DNA from: [Pasteurella] aerogenes
Lineage (GTDB): Bacteria > Pseudomonadota > Gammaproteobacteria > Enterobacterales > Pasteurellaceae
Reading direction: 5' to 3'
DNA length: 64,000 nt
NCBI GenBank assembly: GCA_900637275.1
Contig: LR134362.1
Span: forward strand, 1,364,001 to 1,428,000
The notes under the pieces are model-generated. The model was not told the origin of the DNA and made no database searches. It saw nothing but the letters and a program-made list of their open reading frames with translations. Of this stretch, positions 35,816-46,900 are shown one piece after another (within the stretch, counting starts at the first letter, position 1; each line of letters opens with the position of its first letter). The position numbers were made by a program, and so were the translations under genes.

Positions 35816-36835
35816 CTATTCGTCGCGATAACCTTGCGGATTATTTTTTTGCCAATTCCAGGTATCTTTCATCATGTCTTCTAATCCGCGCTCAGCAACC
35901 CATCCCAATTCTTGTTTCGCTAAACTTGGATCAGAATAACAAGTCGCAATATCCCCCGGACGACGCGCAACCAATTGATATGGAATGTGAATATTGTTTA
36001 CTTTTTCAAAGGCTTTTACCATATCCAACACGGAATAGCCGCTACCGGTTCCAAGGTTATAAATATGCAACCCCGCGTCATCTTGGTGACGATTTAACGC
36101 TTTTAAATGCCCAATAGCTAAATCCACGACGTGAATATAATCGCGGACACCGGTACCATCATGCGTATCGTAATCACTGCCAAACACTGAAAGTTGCGCT
36201 AATTTACCAATTGCCACTTGGCTGATATAAGGCAAGAGATTATTTGGAATGCCGCTCGGATCCTCTCCAATCAGCCCACTTTTATGGGCGCCTACCGGAT
36301 TAAAGTAGCGTAAAATAGTCACGCTGAATTGCGGTTCAGCTTTGGTAATATCGGTTAAAATTTGTTCCACCATAAATTTTGAGGTGCCATACGGGTTGGT
36401 GGTGCCACCAACTTTGCAATTCTCAGTAATCGGTACAATTTCCGGATCACCATATACAGTAGCAGAAGAACTAAATACAAAATTCCAAACGCCGGCTTTT
36501 TTCATTTCTTGTATTAAGACTAAAGAACCGGTCACGTTGTTCATATAATATTCAGCCGGTTTACGCACGCTTTCACCCACCGCTTTTAGTCCAGCAAAAT
36601 GGATCACCGATTTAATTTGGTTTTCCGCAAAGATTTTCGCCAATAACGCCGCATCTAAAACATCGCCTTGATAAAACTTCACTTGTTTACCCGTAATTTC
36701 ACTTACTCGTTGCAAAGATTTTGGCGAGGAATTACATAAGTTATCTAAAACAACCACTTCCTCCCCCGCATTTAATAATTCAACAACGGTATGCGAACCG
36801 ATATACCCAGCACCACCTGTAACCAAAATAGCCAT
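35816..36835 (-). CDS. galE: UDP-glucose 4-epimerase
   Basis: GalE interconverts UDP-glucose and UDP-galactose, which supplies galactose for lipooligosaccharide. The 339-residue short-chain dehydrogenase has the NAD motif [15 protein letters not shown] at the start, [10 protein letters not shown], and the Tyr-x-x-x-Lys pair in [14 protein letters not shown]. It ends in the usual C-terminal substrate domain with [23 protein letters not shown]. The rest of the gal operon is not here. ampG and adk follow. Confidence 0.97.
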   Translation of the reverse strand: MAILVTGGAGYIGSHTVVELLNAGEEVVVLDNLCNSSPKSLQRVSEITGKQVKFYQGDVLDAALLAKIFAENQIKSVIHFAGLKAVGESVRKPAEYYMNNVTGSLVLIQEMKKAGVWNFVFSSSATVYGDPEIVPITENCKVGGTTNPYGTSKFMVEQILTDITKAEPQFSVTILRYFNPVGAHKSGLIGEDPSGIPNNLLPYISQVAIGKLAQLSVFGSDYDTHDGTGVRDYIHVVDLAIGHLKALNRHQDDAGLHIYNLGTGSGYSVLDMVKAFEKVNNIHIPYQLVARRPGDIATCYSDPSLAKQELGWVAERGLEDMMKDTWNWQKNNPQGYRDE

Positions 36836-37012
36836 ATATGCTCCTAAAAATTGCCCTAAAATAACAAGGCATAAGTATAGAACATTTTGCCGAATAAAGA
36901 AAAAATTATCTGAGGAAATCTAAGTATAAAAAACAAGTTGAACTTTTCCGGTATTCGGTGGTCTTAGTAAAAGTAAGTAGCAATACTTCACTATATAATA
37001 AGGAGTTTAAAA

Positions 37013-37213
37013 ATGACAAATACGATGAAATTCATGGGCGCGCTTGCTTTGGCAATCACATTAAGTGCCTGTTCCGGAATGAATCAAACACAAAAAAATA
37101 CTGCTGTTGGTGCCGCGATTGGTGGTGTTGCAGGAAATGTAATTGGTAACTCAACCGGTGCAACCTTAGGGGGAGCAGCGTTAGGTGGACTTATCGGCAG
37201 TCAAGTTAAATAA
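37013..37213 (+). CDS. Small glycine-zipper lipoprotein (OsmB-like)
   Basis: The 66-residue protein starts at an ATG with AAGGAG eight bases upstream. A signal peptide ends in the lipobox ITLSAC with Cys20 as the lipidated residue. The mature part is short and rich in Gly and Ala, with the glycine-zipper repeat AVGAAIGGVAGNVIG and TLGGAALGGLIGS. It resembles E. coli OsmB in size and pattern. It probably sits in the outer membrane; the function is unknown. It is a single-gene unit with its own terminator. Confidence 0.85.
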   Translation: MTNTMKFMGALALAITLSACSGMNQTQKNTAVGAAIGGVAGNVIGNSTGATLGGAALGGLIGSQVK

Positions 37214-37239
37214 CTTATCCTAGTTTATACTCAGTTAAG

Positions 37240-37266
37240 AAAGATCTGTTTTGCAGATCTTTTTTT
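37240..37266 (+). terminator. Intrinsic terminator of the small lipoprotein gene
   Basis: AAAGATCTG (37240-37248) pairs with CAGATCTTT (37254-37262) over a 5-base loop, with the T run extending to 37266. Confidence 0.88.
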
Positions 37267-37359
37267 ATTGCACAAAATCCTTAAGCAAACGTTTACTATT
37301 GAATATTTTTCGGTACAATAGCCACATTTTCTCTCATCAAATCAAAAGGTCTTATTGTT

Positions 37360-38673
37360 ATGTCACTAGAATCCCATTTTGAACTCAGCAAACGCGGGTC
37401 AAACGTTCGCCAAGAAATCATTGCCGGATTAACCACCTTTTTAGCCATGGTTTATTCCGTCATTGTTGTACCGAATATGCTTAGTGCTGCCGGTTTTCCA
37501 GCCGAAAGCGTATTTATCGCCACCTGCTTAGTCGCCGGTCTTGGCTCAATTTTAATCGGTTTATGGGCAAACACCCCAATGGCAATCGGTTGTGCGATTT
37601 CCTTAACTGCCTTTACTGCATTTAGCTTAGTGTTAGGTCAACAAGTCAGCATTCCCGTCGCACTCGGCGCGGTCTTTTTTATGGGACTGGTGTTTACCTT
37701 AATCTCCGCAACCGGCGTACGCTCTTGGATTTTGCGTAACCTACCTGCAAGTATTGCACAAGGTGCGGGCATCGGTATTGGTTTATTTTTATTATTAATT
37801 GCCGCCAACGGTGTGGGTATTGTGGTTGGAAATGATGCCGGCCTACCGGTAAAATTAGGTGATTTCACTTCATTTTCCGTATTAATGTCCCTTATCGGTC
37901 TTGCATTCATCATCGGCTTGGAAAAAATGCAAATTAAAGGCGGCATATTGTGGGTTATCATCGCGATTACCATCGTTGGTTTACTATTTGATCCAGAAGT
38001 GAAATTCAGTGGGCAAATTTTTAAAATGCCAAGTTTTGGTGAACAATCCTTATTTTTACAATTAGACGTGATGGGGGCATTGGATCCGAAAATTTTACCC
38101 GTTGTTTTCGCTTTAGTGATGACTGCGATTTTTGATGCCACAGGAACCATTCGCGCTGTTGCCGGACAAGCTAATTTATTAGATAAAGATGGGCAAATTA
38201 TCAATGGCGGCAAAGCCTTAACCTCTGATTCTGTAAGTAGCATTTTTTCCGGTATTTTCGGAACAGCACCTGCTGCAGTATATATTGAATCTGCTGCCGG
38301 AACGGCGGCAGGTGGAAAAACTGGGATCACTGCCATCGTGGTCGGCGTACTGTTCTTATTAATGCTATTCTTCCAACCCTTAGCAACATTGGTACCAAGC
38401 TATGCCACTGCACCGGCGTTAATGTACGTGGGTTTATTGATGCTAAGCAATGTGAACAAATTGGATTTTTCTGACTTTGTCGGCGCCATGAGCGGGCTTA
38501 TCTGCGCAGTGTTTATTGTGTTAACCGCCAATATTGTAACAGGTATTATGCTTGGTTTTGCCGGTTTAGTGATCGGTCGTATCGTGTGTGGTGAAGCGAA
38601 AAAACTCAATGTAGGCACCATCATTATTGCGGTGGTTTTAGTGGCGTTCTACGTCAGTGGAAAAGCAATTTAA
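37360..38673 (+). CDS. NCS2-family purine permease (AzgA subgroup)
   Basis: The 437-residue protein has about 12 to 14 membrane segments. The start with [22 protein letters not shown], then [16 protein letters not shown], and later [21 protein letters not shown] with a TSVSS-like [12 protein letters not shown] stretch, mark the AzgA-like branch of the nucleobase:cation symporter-2 superfamily. Members import adenine, guanine or hypoxanthine with protons. The exact purine cannot be assigned. It ends at a bidirectional terminator shared with pheA. Confidence 0.88.
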   Translation: MSLESHFELSKRGSNVRQEIIAGLTTFLAMVYSVIVVPNMLSAAGFPAESVFIATCLVAGLGSILIGLWANTPMAIGCAISLTAFTAFSLVLGQQVSIPVALGAVFFMGLVFTLISATGVRSWILRNLPASIAQGAGIGIGLFLLLIAANGVGIVVGNDAGLPVKLGDFTSFSVLMSLIGLAFIIGLEKMQIKGGILWVIIAITIVGLLFDPEVKFSGQIFKMPSFGEQSLFLQLDVMGALDPKILPVVFALVMTAIFDATGTIRAVAGQANLLDKDGQIINGGKALTSDSVSSIFSGIFGTAPAAVYIESAAGTAAGGKTGITAIVVGVLFLLMLFFQPLATLVPSYATAPALMYVGLLMLSNVNKLDFSDFVGAMSGLICAVFIVLTANIVTGIMLGFAGLVIGRIVCGEAKKLNVGTIIIAVVLVAFYVSGKAI

Positions 38674-38692
38674 TCGCGCCGCAAACGAATAC

Positions 38693-38727
38693 AAAAAAGC
38701 GTTAAACTGAAGTTTAACGCTTTTTTT
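38693..38727. terminator. Bidirectional terminator between the purine permease gene and pheA
   Basis: GCGTTAAACT (38699-38708) and AGTTTAACGC (38711-38720) form a perfect 10-base-pair core, extended by A6/T7 tracts on the two sides. The stem with flanking A and T runs can end transcripts from both convergent genes. Confidence 0.88.
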
Positions 38728-38780
38728 AGTTTAAAACTCGGATAAATTTGACCGCACTTTTAGGTCTTACTTTGACTTCC

Positions 38781-39941
38781 CTAATCTACTTTTGCCGGTT
38801 TTACAATTTCACTTGGATAACAACCCAGCACTTTCAAATAATTACTGTAAGATTTTAATTCCTCAAAAGCCTGCTGAGTTTGTGGATGATTAATATTCGC
38901 TTCAATTTCCAAATAGAACATTTCTTCCCAAGGTTTGCCATAAATTGGGCGGGATTCTAATTTTGTCATATTAATATGGTATTTTTTAAAGACCAACAAG
39001 GCATCGACTAATGCACCGGCTTGCTGTGAAGTGCTCATCAACAAAAGGGTTTTGGTATGAATTTGTGGAGAAACTACTACTGGATTTTTGGCTAAAACAA
39101 TAAAACGCGTAATATTATTTTCTTGGTTGGCAATGTCCGTTTTCAACACGCGCAAACCGTATAAATGCCCACCATCTTCGTTGCCCAATGCCGCAATATT
39201 CGGTTTATTGAGGCTTGCGACCAATTGCATGGCATGCGAGCTGCTTTCGCAATATTCAATATGCACACGCTCTAAGCTGCGGATAAATTGACTACATTGT
39301 TGAATAACTTGCGGATGACTATACAGGGTATCAATTTTGCTTAAATCATCTTGTTCATTCACCAATACACAATGCTTAATAGGGTAAGCTAATTCGCCGA
39401 CCAACGATAAATCGGTATGTTGGAGCAAATCATAGACTTCATTGATGGCGCCCGATGTAGTATTTTCCAACGGTAAAATGCCATAATCAGCCTCACCACT
39501 TTGTACCTTTTCAAAAATTTGCTCAAAAGTGTTACAGCTCATTTCAACTAAGTGTTCTTGGTAACGCGTTGCGTAATTGCGTGCTGCGAGGTGAGAATAG
39601 GAACCGCGTTTGCCTAAAAACGCAATATGAATATTCTGCTCGCGTTGTTCATTCAATTTTTTCTGCAAATACACTTGTTGGGTAAGTACGGAATCTTCAA
39701 TAATGCGCTGAAAAATCGCCATGATATATTGTGGCTCTAACTGATAGTTTTCATTTTCGGCAAACTGTACTAATTCTTGTAATAATTGCTGCTCCCGCTC
39801 AATATCCCGTAATGGTTTTTGTGTAATTTCTTTGCTTCGTACCACATCAAAAGCGAGTCGATGACGTTCTGATAATAATTTCAATAAACTACGATCAATT
39901 TGTGTGATCTGCTGACGAATTTCCGTTAAATCCAGTGCCAT
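38781..39941 (-). CDS. pheA: Bifunctional chorismate mutase / prephenate dehydratase (P-protein)
   Basis: PheA makes phenylpyruvate from chorismate for phenylalanine synthesis. The 386-residue protein has an N-terminal AroQ mutase domain (1-90, with [20 protein letters not shown]), a dehydratase domain (about 105-285, with [18 protein letters not shown] and [10 protein letters not shown]) and a C-terminal ACT domain with the feedback motifs [12 protein letters not shown] and [15 protein letters not shown]. It is the gene next to the dcw cluster; E. coli has secM-secA in that place. I found no Phe-rich leader peptide in the 161-base gap upstream. Confidence 0.97.
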   Translation of the reverse strand: MALDLTEIRQQITQIDRSLLKLLSERHRLAFDVVRSKEITQKPLRDIEREQQLLQELVQFAENENYQLEPQYIMAIFQRIIEDSVLTQQVYLQKKLNEQREQNIHIAFLGKRGSYSHLAARNYATRYQEHLVEMSCNTFEQIFEKVQSGEADYGILPLENTTSGAINEVYDLLQHTDLSLVGELAYPIKHCVLVNEQDDLSKIDTLYSHPQVIQQCSQFIRSLERVHIEYCESSSHAMQLVASLNKPNIAALGNEDGGHLYGLRVLKTDIANQENNITRFIVLAKNPVVVSPQIHTKTLLLMSTSQQAGALVDALLVFKKYHINMTKLESRPIYGKPWEEMFYLEIEANINHPQTQQAFEELKSYSNYLKVLGCYPSEIVKPAKVD

Positions 39942-40051
39942 ATCTTTCTTTTTAATCCTCTAAATAATTGCCCACGCTTCCAGTATTATATTCAATGATT
40001 TTATTGTACTTTGATTGTAAAAACAAAACAAAAAATGACCGCACTTTAAAT

Positions 40052-40087
40052 AAAAAAAGCTATACTTCTTGTGAAATATAGCTTTTT
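40052..40087 (-). terminator. Intrinsic terminator at the end of the dcw cluster (lpxC)
   Basis: AAAAAGCTATA (40054-40064) pairs with TATAGCTTTTT (40077-40087). In minus-strand RNA the stem ends in seven U. It lies 16 bases past the lpxC stop. Confidence 0.85.
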
Positions 40088-40102
40088 AGCCGTATAGCCA
40101 AA

Positions 40103-41023
40103 TTAAATTAAAACTTGAGAAGGCGCGACATAACCTTGCGGAACCTGATCTTTATCTTCAAAGGTGACAAATTCCCAAGCGTCTTGATTTGCTAATAATG
40201 CTCTCAATAATTTGTTATTTAAGCCATGACCGGATTTATAGGCTTTAAAGTCACCGATAATGTTGTAACCTGCCATGTATAAATCGCCGATTGCATCTAA
40301 CATTTTATGACGCACTAACTCATCTTTAAAACGTAATCCGTCTTCATTTAAAATGCGATAATTATCCAACACAATCGCGTTATCCAAACTACCACCTAAG
40401 GCTAATCCTTGGGATTGTAGATATTCAATATCTTTCATAAATCCAAAGGTTCTCGCGCGGCTGATTTGTTGTACAAACGCTTGTGCTGAGAAATCCATTT
40501 GATAATGACGAACATCTTTACCAATTGCCGGGTGTTCAAAATCAATGGTAAAATCTAAACGGAAACCTTGGTTATAAGGCTTAAATTCCGCCCATTTATC
40601 ACCATCTTCCACGCGTACCGGCTGTTTAACACGGATAAATTTCTTCGGCGCATTTTGTTCTTCAATACCAGCATCCAAAAGTAAGTAAATAAACGGACTT
40701 GAGCTACCGTCCATAATCGGAATTTCTGGCGCATCAACTTCGATAATAATATTATCAATACCTAATCCGGCTAAGGCGGCATTCAAATGCTCCACTGTAG
40801 AAATTCTGATGCCTTCTTCATTTACTAAACAAGTACATAGCATCGTATCACGTACAGCATTGGCATTTGCTGGAAACGTCACCGGCGGGTTAACATCGGT
40901 ACGACAATAAATCACGCCCGTGTTTACCATTGCCGGACGCAAAGTCAGGGTAACTTTATTCCCGCTATGCAAACCGACACCAGTCACTTTGATGCTTTGT
41001 TTTAATGTTCTTTGTTTAATCAT
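40103..41023 (-). CDS. lpxC: UDP-3-O-acyl-N-acetylglucosamine deacetylase
   Basis: LpxC performs the first committed step of lipid A synthesis. From the ATG at 41023 ([17 protein letters not shown]) the protein reaches about 306 residues, as in E. coli; 11 further codons upstream are open but unlikely. Zinc ligand His79 is in TVEHLNAAL, and the other ligands are in the [15 protein letters not shown] block; [10 protein letters not shown] holds the catalytic His. It follows ftsZ by 41 bases and is the last gene of the cluster. Confidence 0.97.
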   Translation of the reverse strand: MIKQRTLKQSIKVTGVGLHSGNKVTLTLRPAMVNTGVIYCRTDVNPPVTFPANANAVRDTMLCTCLVNEEGIRISTVEHLNAALAGLGIDNIIIEVDAPEIPIMDGSSSPFIYLLLDAGIEEQNAPKKFIRVKQPVRVEDGDKWAEFKPYNQGFRLDFTIDFEHPAIGKDVRHYQMDFSAQAFVQQISRARTFGFMKDIEYLQSQGLALGGSLDNAIVLDNYRILNEDGLRFKDELVRHKMLDAIGDLYMAGYNIIGDFKAYKSGHGLNNKLLRALLANQDAWEFVTFEDKDQVPQGYVAPSQVLI

Positions 41024-41064
41024 AATATTTTCTCTTAACTTATTGTAATACAACAAGATTAATG

Positions 41065-42357
41065 CTATTTATTTTTATTTAAAAAACTGGATACGTTAAC
41101 CCGTTGGAATGCCGGCGTATCTAATTCTTTCGATGGACGATTTTGCACTTGTTGAACCTGTTGTGGTTGTCCGCTTGCAAGTGATCCTAATTCACCATAA
41201 CCTACACCGCTTGAAATCGGTTGAGGTTGAGTTAAACTGCCCTGATGATTTACCTGTTGTTCTGGTCTTACCGGAGGATGTTTCAAAATTTGAATATCCG
41301 GCGTATCAATATCACCAATACCAGTTGCCACAATAGTTACGCGGATTTCATCGGTCATTTCCGGCACTAAGGTTGTACCGACCACGACCGTCGCTTCATC
41401 AGAAGCAAAGGCACGAATAGTATCCCCTACAGTATAGAATTCATCTAATCCTAAATCCATACCCGCAGTAATATTCACCAATACTCCTCTCGCACCGGAT
41501 AAATCCACATCTTCTAATAATGGACTTGCGACCGCATCTTGCGCCGCTTTTTCTGCACGACCATCACTGACTGAACCATAAGCCACACCAGATCCCATCA
41601 TCGCACGTCCCATTTCCGACATAACGGTTTTCACATCGGCAAAGTCAACGTTAATCAAGCCCGGAGAGGTAATCATATCGGAAATACCGGTTACTGCATT
41701 GCGTAAAATATCATTCGCTGTCGCAAACGCACTAATTAACGTAACATTTTTACCTAAAACTTTGAGTAATTTTTCATTCGGAATAATAATCAAAGAATCT
41801 ACATGCTTAGACAACTCTTTGATACCTAATTCCGCAAACTGCATCCGTTTTTTCCCTTCAAAAGAGAAAGGTTTAGTGACTACTGCAACGGTTAAAATGC
41901 CAAGTTCTTTCGCTATTTGTGCCACAATCGGCGCTGCACCGGTTCCCGTACCGCCACCCATACCGGCTGCGATAAATACCATATCAGCACCTTCCAACAT
42001 CGCGCGAATAGCATCTTGATCATCTTCTGCAGCTTTACGTCCAACATTCGGGTTAGCACCGGCACCAAGCCCTTTCGTTGTCGCTCCACCAATCTGCACG
42101 GTTTGTTGCACATTGCTTTTGCGTAGCGCTTGCGCATCCGTATTTACCGCATAGAAAATGATTTTACCATGTTCATCTTCTGGCATCGGATAAGCTAATT
42201 CGTCAGAGCCAACAAATGTGCCACCAATATCATTTTTGATCATATTAGCAACCATGTGGTTAACCGCATTACCGCCACCACCGCCAACGCCAACAACTTT
42301 GATGAGAGCGCCGCTCATTCCATCAACATCATAATCAATTGGTTCTAACATATTCAT
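41065..42357 (-). CDS. ftsZ: Cell division protein FtsZ, with an insertion near the N-terminus
   Basis: FtsZ is the tubulin-like GTPase of the division ring. The ATG at 42357 has GGAG upstream. The 430-residue protein has [15 protein letters not shown] (21-35), the tubulin signature [10 protein letters not shown] and the T7 loop INVDFADV. Between helix H1 and the [11 protein letters not shown] strand there are 33 residues where E. coli has 10, so about 23 extra (roughly 41-65, with [13 protein letters not shown]). I recall a similar insertion in H. influenzae FtsZ. A Gln/Pro-rich linker precedes the C-terminal peptide LDTPAFQR, which continues with [11 protein letters not shown]. Confidence 0.97.
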   Translation of the reverse strand: MNMLEPIDYDVDGMSGALIKVVGVGGGGGNAVNHMVANMIKNDIGGTFVGSDELAYPMPEDEHGKIIFYAVNTDAQALRKSNVQQTVQIGGATTKGLGAGANPNVGRKAAEDDQDAIRAMLEGADMVFIAAGMGGGTGTGAAPIVAQIAKELGILTVAVVTKPFSFEGKKRMQFAELGIKELSKHVDSLIIIPNEKLLKVLGKNVTLISAFATANDILRNAVTGISDMITSPGLINVDFADVKTVMSEMGRAMMGSGVAYGSVSDGRAEKAAQDAVASPLLEDVDLSGARGVLVNITAGMDLGLDEFYTVGDTIRAFASDEATVVVGTTLVPEMTDEIRVTIVATGIGDIDTPDIQILKHPPVRPEQQVNHQGSLTQPQPISSGVGYGELGSLASGQPQQVQQVQNRPSKELDTPAFQRVNVSSFLNKNK

Positions 42358-42441
42358 ATTTGTTCTCCGGCTATGCTAAGTCGCAGCTTAACATTAAATA
42401 AAACTTAAATTACTCTTATTGTAGATTAAAAATTGAAATTC

Positions 42442-43719
42442 TCAAAACTCTGAACGCACTTTATTTGCAAATTTTTTGATCGTATTCCAAATTGGCGCTA
42501 ATGCACCACCAGAATTGCCATCCGGACCAACATCAATTATCTCATCTTTATTATCTTGAGTATATTGCAACAAACCGATAACCGTAGAATATTGCGGTTT
42601 ATTCACATAATCGGTTAAGCCGGTGATATTCAATGGTGTTCCGATACGAACTTGCGTACCAAAGACTTCTGAAGCACATTGTTTTAAATCCTCAATTTGC
42701 GCGCCACCACCGGTAATCACTACACCGGCTATTAATTCAAATTTCATTTGTTTGCTTTCAAGCTCATATTTTAATTGATCAAGCTCATTTCTGACCAAAC
42801 CAAGCAACTCCGTATAACGCGCCGAAGTAACTACTGAAAGTTGCTCTTTAGTTAAAACTCGTGGCGCACGACCACCGATACCAGCAACTTCAATTTTTTT
42901 ATCCGCGCCACTACTTGGCGGATTCAGCGCACTGGCATAGTTAACTTTTATGCCTTCTGCATCCATACGTGAAGCAGCACAAGCATAAGCAATATCATCA
43001 GTTACTCGATTTCCGGCATAAGAAATGACTTTACTGAAACGCAATGCACCATTGGTGTAAACCACAATATCCATGGTTCCTGCCCCAAAGTCAATTAAGC
43101 AAACCCCTAAATCTTTCTCATCTTCCGTCAACACGGAATAGGCAGATGCCACGCCGGAAAACACGATTTTATCTACTTTCAATTTGCAACGCTCAACTGC
43201 TTTTTTCAGATTATTCAACCAATCTTGGTGGCAAGCAATCAAATGCGCTTGCGCTTTTAATCGAACACCTTGCAAGCCCAACGGGTCTTTAATATTTACT
43301 TGTTTATCCACCGCAAATTCCTGTGGAATCACGTGTAATAACGAAAGCCCTTCGCCCATTCTGACTGAACTTGCAGTATGCATCGCAGAATCAATTTCAT
43401 CTTGCGTCACCTCGCCATCGGCAATCGGCACAAATCCGTTTTCATTCAAACTTTGAATATGTTCACCAGTAATGGCTAAGGTCACACTGAAAATTTCACA
43501 ATCCGCCACTGATTCTGCCGCATCAATCGCACGCTGAATAGATGTAACAACTGCATTTAAATCCGTGATACTTCCTTTATCAATGCCTTTTGAAGGGCAA
43601 CTGCCGACCCCGAGTACGTTCACTACGCCATCATGCAATACTTCACCGACAACCGCCACGACTTTAGAAGTACCAACTTCCAAGCCTACAATAGTTTTTG
43701 ATTCCACAATCTTAGCCAT
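42442..43719 (-). CDS. ftsA: Cell division protein FtsA
   Basis: FtsA is the actin-like protein that tethers FtsZ to the membrane. The 425-residue protein has the ATPase start [19 protein letters not shown], the 1C domain with [10 protein letters not shown], the phosphate loop [13 protein letters not shown] and the adenosine motif [14 protein letters not shown]. The C-terminal amphipathic helix is [16 protein letters not shown]. It lies 31 bases after ftsQ and 84 bases before ftsZ; that gap could carry a ftsZ promoter, but none is obvious. Confidence 0.97.
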   Translation of the reverse strand: MAKIVESKTIVGLEVGTSKVVAVVGEVLHDGVVNVLGVGSCPSKGIDKGSITDLNAVVTSIQRAIDAAESVADCEIFSVTLAITGEHIQSLNENGFVPIADGEVTQDEIDSAMHTASSVRMGEGLSLLHVIPQEFAVDKQVNIKDPLGLQGVRLKAQAHLIACHQDWLNNLKKAVERCKLKVDKIVFSGVASAYSVLTEDEKDLGVCLIDFGAGTMDIVVYTNGALRFSKVISYAGNRVTDDIAYACAASRMDAEGIKVNYASALNPPSSGADKKIEVAGIGGRAPRVLTKEQLSVVTSARYTELLGLVRNELDQLKYELESKQMKFELIAGVVITGGGAQIEDLKQCASEVFGTQVRIGTPLNITGLTDYVNKPQYSTVIGLLQYTQDNKDEIIDVGPDGNSGGALAPIWNTIKKFANKVRSEF

Positions 43720-43750
43720 TTTTACCGTTCACATTATCAATAATAATTAT

Positions 43751-44518
43751 CTAATCCGCATCAACGATGCCCACCGCAGCACCTACGTTATATCTCAAAT
43801 CAACATAAGATAAGCGTTTATGTTCAGGCACTTCAATTTGCGGATAAATTGTTGCAAAACGCTCTAATTTCGTTTTCCAGTCCCCTCGCCCTAAACGTAA
43901 AGTGACATCATTATCTAAAACGATTTGCCACGCGCCACGTGCATCAATTTTCACCGCTTTTAACGTTAATCCTTTTAATTTTAAATCATGATCAATTTTA
44001 TTCCAAGCATCAAGCACTACCGTACTTCGATAATCCGGACCTGAAAGATGTGGCAAATTTTGATCTTTAACTTTTTCCATCGGGAGTTTAAATACGGTCC
44101 CATCACTTGCCACAAATTCATTTTCATTCCAAATTGCCACAGGAAAATGCTCATTGACCCAAATACTCAATCGATCCGGCCAAACTTTACGCACAACTGC
44201 ATTTTTTATCCAAGGCATGGTTTCAATTTGCTCGCGTACCGCCTCAATATCTTGACCAAAAAAACCTTTTAGCGATCCCATTTTTACTAAGGTATCACGC
44301 ACATCCACATCCGTGGTAAACGTTGGAGTGCCGATCAATGCAAAAGCACTAATCGGACGACTATCCAATTTTTCCAGCCAACTTTGCCAGTTAGTATAGA
44401 CATAAAACAAAACACCTAAAAACACTAAGAAAAACAAAGGCTTTAATGTTAAAAATTGCGTACTTTTTTGCCCCTTTGTTCTCACGCCTTGCACTGTTTT
44501 ATGTTGGAACAACTTCAT
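43751..44518 (-). CDS. ftsQ: Cell division protein FtsQ
   Basis: FtsQ is a bitopic division protein that links the early ring to FtsB/FtsL and the wall synthase. The 255-residue protein has a basic cytoplasmic tail, a single membrane helix (about 28-45, with [15 protein letters not shown]), a POTRA domain (about 55-130, with [22 protein letters not shown]) and a beta domain ending near the C-terminus. The ATG overlaps the ddl stop as ATGA, with AAGGA upstream. Confidence 0.95.
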   Translation of the reverse strand: MKLFQHKTVQGVRTKGQKSTQFLTLKPLFFLVFLGVLFYVYTNWQSWLEKLDSRPISAFALIGTPTFTTDVDVRDTLVKMGSLKGFFGQDIEAVREQIETMPWIKNAVVRKVWPDRLSIWVNEHFPVAIWNENEFVASDGTVFKLPMEKVKDQNLPHLSGPDYRSTVVLDAWNKIDHDLKLKGLTLKAVKIDARGAWQIVLDNDVTLRLGRGDWKTKLERFATIYPQIEVPEHKRLSYVDLRYNVGAAVGIVDAD

Positions 44519-45444
44519 TCCTTACTCAACTCCAAAATTTTCACCACTAGCTGCTCAAAGGAATAACCGACCGTGGCTGCCGATTTCGGAAATAAACTAT
44601 GGCTAGTCATCCCTGGGTTTGTATTGACTTCAACCAATCTAAATTGCCCTTTCCCATCCATCATCACATCAATTCGGCTCCAACCACGACAACCAACGAC
44701 ATGATAAGCGCGCTTGACTAATTCACGTAATTCTTGCTCACGCTCTGCCGGCAAACCGGACGGACAAAAATATTGTGTATTATCAGAGATATATTTAGCA
44801 TTGTAATCATAAAATTCGCCTTCCGGTACAATTTTAATGGAAGGTAGTACTTCATTATCTAACACTGGCACGGTCAATTCATCACCCGCCAACCATTCTT
44901 CAATTAATACGGTTTCATCAAATTTTAACGCAAATTCGACCGCACTTTTCAGCTCATCCACCGCTTTGACTTTGGTTAACCCAACGCTAGACCCTTCCAA
45001 TGACGGTTTCACCATTAACGGAAGCCCTAATTTTTCGACAACAGCGTGCGGATTTAGTTCTGCCAACGAGGAACGCGTCACAATTTCCATATCCGCTACC
45101 GGCAAACCAAAGGCTTTCCACAACATTTTGGTTCTCATTTTATCCATGGTCAACGCTGACGCCATTACGCCACAACCGGTATAAGGGATGCCAATTTGCT
45201 CTAATAAACCTTGCATAGTACCATCTTCACCGCCACGACCATGTAAAATATTAAATACGCGATCAAAGCCCTGTTCTTTTAAGGTTGCCACCGGAAACTC
45301 TTTGGGGTCAATAGGATGTGCATCATAGCCTTGGTTACGCAACGCATTCAACACCGCCTGACCGGAATTTAACGACACGTCTCTTTCTGCTGAAGTTCCA
45401 CCGAGTAAGACGGCAATTTTTTCTTGTTTTAATGTTTTTGTCAT
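44515..45444 (-). CDS. ddl: D-alanine--D-alanine ligase
   Basis: Ddl makes the D-Ala-D-Ala dipeptide used by MurF. I choose the ATG at 45444 ([25 protein letters not shown]); a GTG four codons upstream is less likely. The 309-residue ATP-grasp enzyme shows [57 protein letters not shown] and [15 protein letters not shown]. It is the DdlB type by sequence and by its place between murC and ftsQ. Confidence 0.97.
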   Translation of the reverse strand: MTKTLKQEKIAVLLGGTSAERDVSLNSGQAVLNALRNQGYDAHPIDPKEFPVATLKEQGFDRVFNILHGRGGEDGTMQGLLEQIGIPYTGCGVMASALTMDKMRTKMLWKAFGLPVADMEIVTRSSLAELNPHAVVEKLGLPLMVKPSLEGSSVGLTKVKAVDELKSAVEFALKFDETVLIEEWLAGDELTVPVLDNEVLPSIKIVPEGEFYDYNAKYISDNTQYFCPSGLPAEREQELRELVKRAYHVVGCRGWSRIDVMMDGKGQFRLVEVNTNPGMTSHSLFPKSAATVGYSFEQLVVKILELSKE

Positions 45445-45459
45445 TTTAGCTACCACTAT

Positions 45460-46890
45460 TTATTCATTCATCCAACGTTCGGTCAATTGGCGAGAAAGTT
45501 TGCTCACATTGCCCGCCCCTTGCGCCAAAATTAAATCTCCGTCTTGAATAACCTGATCCAAGATTTCCGGTAACTGCTCATGATCCGCTACAAAAATCGG
45601 ATCCACTTTACCTAAATTACGAATAGAACGACTTAAAGAACGACTATCCGCCCCCGGAATTGGCGCTTCACCCGCCGCATAAACTTCCAACATAATCAGC
45701 ACGTCCACTTGCGATAAGACTTGCACAAAGTCATCAAACAAATCGCGCGTACGAGAATAGCGATGCGGTTGAAAAATCATCACAATACGTTTATTTTCCC
45801 AACCTTGACGCGCCGCCTGAATGGTTACACCTACTTCCGTCGGATGGTGACCGTAATCATCCACCAACATCACTTTACCATTCGGTCGAATAAACTGCCC
45901 CAACTGGTCAAAACGACGTCCCGCCCCTTGGAAATCCGCTAATGCCGCTAAAATCGCCTCGTCATCAATGCCCTCTTCTTTCGCCACCGTTAATGCCGCT
46001 GTCGCATTTAAGGCATTATGTTTACCCGGAACATTAAGTAATACATCTATCCGCTGACCGCTTGGCGTAATCACAGTGTAATGCCCTTGGAAACCAGTTT
46101 GTTGATAATCTTCAATACGATAATCCGCGTGTTCGCTAAATCCGTAGGTGATCACTTGACGCCCAACTTTCGGCATTAACTCGTTCAATACAGGATCATC
46201 AGCACACATCACTGCCAAACCATAAAACGGTAAATTATGTAAGAAATTCACATAAGTCTGTTTCATTTCCTCAAAATCACCATGATAAGTGTCCATATGA
46301 TCCGGTTCAATATTGGTGATCACAGAAACCATCGGCTGCAAATGTAAAAAGGACGCATCGCTTTCATCCGCCTCTGCAATTAAATAACGACTGCACCCCA
46401 AATGGGCATTGGTGCCGGCAGATTTTACCAATCCACCATTAACAAAGGTTGGATCCAATTTAGCTTGCTCGTAAATCATTGAAATCATTGCCGTTGTAGT
46501 AGTTTTACCATGAGTTCCCGCAATCGCAATTCCATGACGAAAACGCATAATCTCCGCTAACATTTGCGCCCGTTGAATCACAGGAATACGTCTTTCTTGC
46601 GCCGCTAGAACTTCCAAATTATCTGGTTTAATTGCACTGGATACCACCACCACGCTCGCACCTTCGATATTACTCGCTTGGTGCGAAAAATAAATCTTGG
46701 CGCCTAAAGAAATTAAACGATTTGTGACCGCACTTTCTGCGATATCCGAACCGGTAATCAAATATCCCTCGTTTAATAACACTTCCGCAATACCGCCCAT
46801 ACCGGCGCCGCCAATACCGACAAAATGAATTTGACGTACCCGACGCATTTCCGGCACGGTTTGTCTTACGCGTTGTCTAAAATCTTGCAT
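45460..46890 (-). CDS. murC: UDP-N-acetylmuramate--L-alanine ligase
   Basis: MurC adds L-Ala to UDP-MurNAc, the first stem-peptide step. The 476-residue Mur ligase has the N-terminal [18 protein letters not shown] nucleotide-sugar motif, the ATP loop [29 protein letters not shown] and [10 protein letters not shown] in the C-terminal domain. AAGGATAAG precedes the ATG. Only 10 bases separate it from murG and 15 from ddl. Confidence 0.98.
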   Translation of the reverse strand: MQDFRQRVRQTVPEMRRVRQIHFVGIGGAGMGGIAEVLLNEGYLITGSDIAESAVTNRLISLGAKIYFSHQASNIEGASVVVVSSAIKPDNLEVLAAQERRIPVIQRAQMLAEIMRFRHGIAIAGTHGKTTTTAMISMIYEQAKLDPTFVNGGLVKSAGTNAHLGCSRYLIAEADESDASFLHLQPMVSVITNIEPDHMDTYHGDFEEMKQTYVNFLHNLPFYGLAVMCADDPVLNELMPKVGRQVITYGFSEHADYRIEDYQQTGFQGHYTVITPSGQRIDVLLNVPGKHNALNATAALTVAKEEGIDDEAILAALADFQGAGRRFDQLGQFIRPNGKVMLVDDYGHHPTEVGVTIQAARQGWENKRIVMIFQPHRYSRTRDLFDDFVQVLSQVDVLIMLEVYAAGEAPIPGADSRSLSRSIRNLGKVDPIFVADHEQLPEILDQVIQDGDLILAQGAGNVSKLSRQLTERWMNE

Positions 46891-46900
46891 ATTCTTATCC

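Noticed and set aside
37638..38336. A 232-codon minus-strand reading frame
   Set aside because: It is antisense to the purine permease; its lysine, proline and isoleucine pattern is the complement of membrane-helix codons.
38721..39990. A pheL-type attenuator before pheA
   Set aside because: The gap upstream of pheA shows no short reading frame with clustered Phe codons followed by a terminator.
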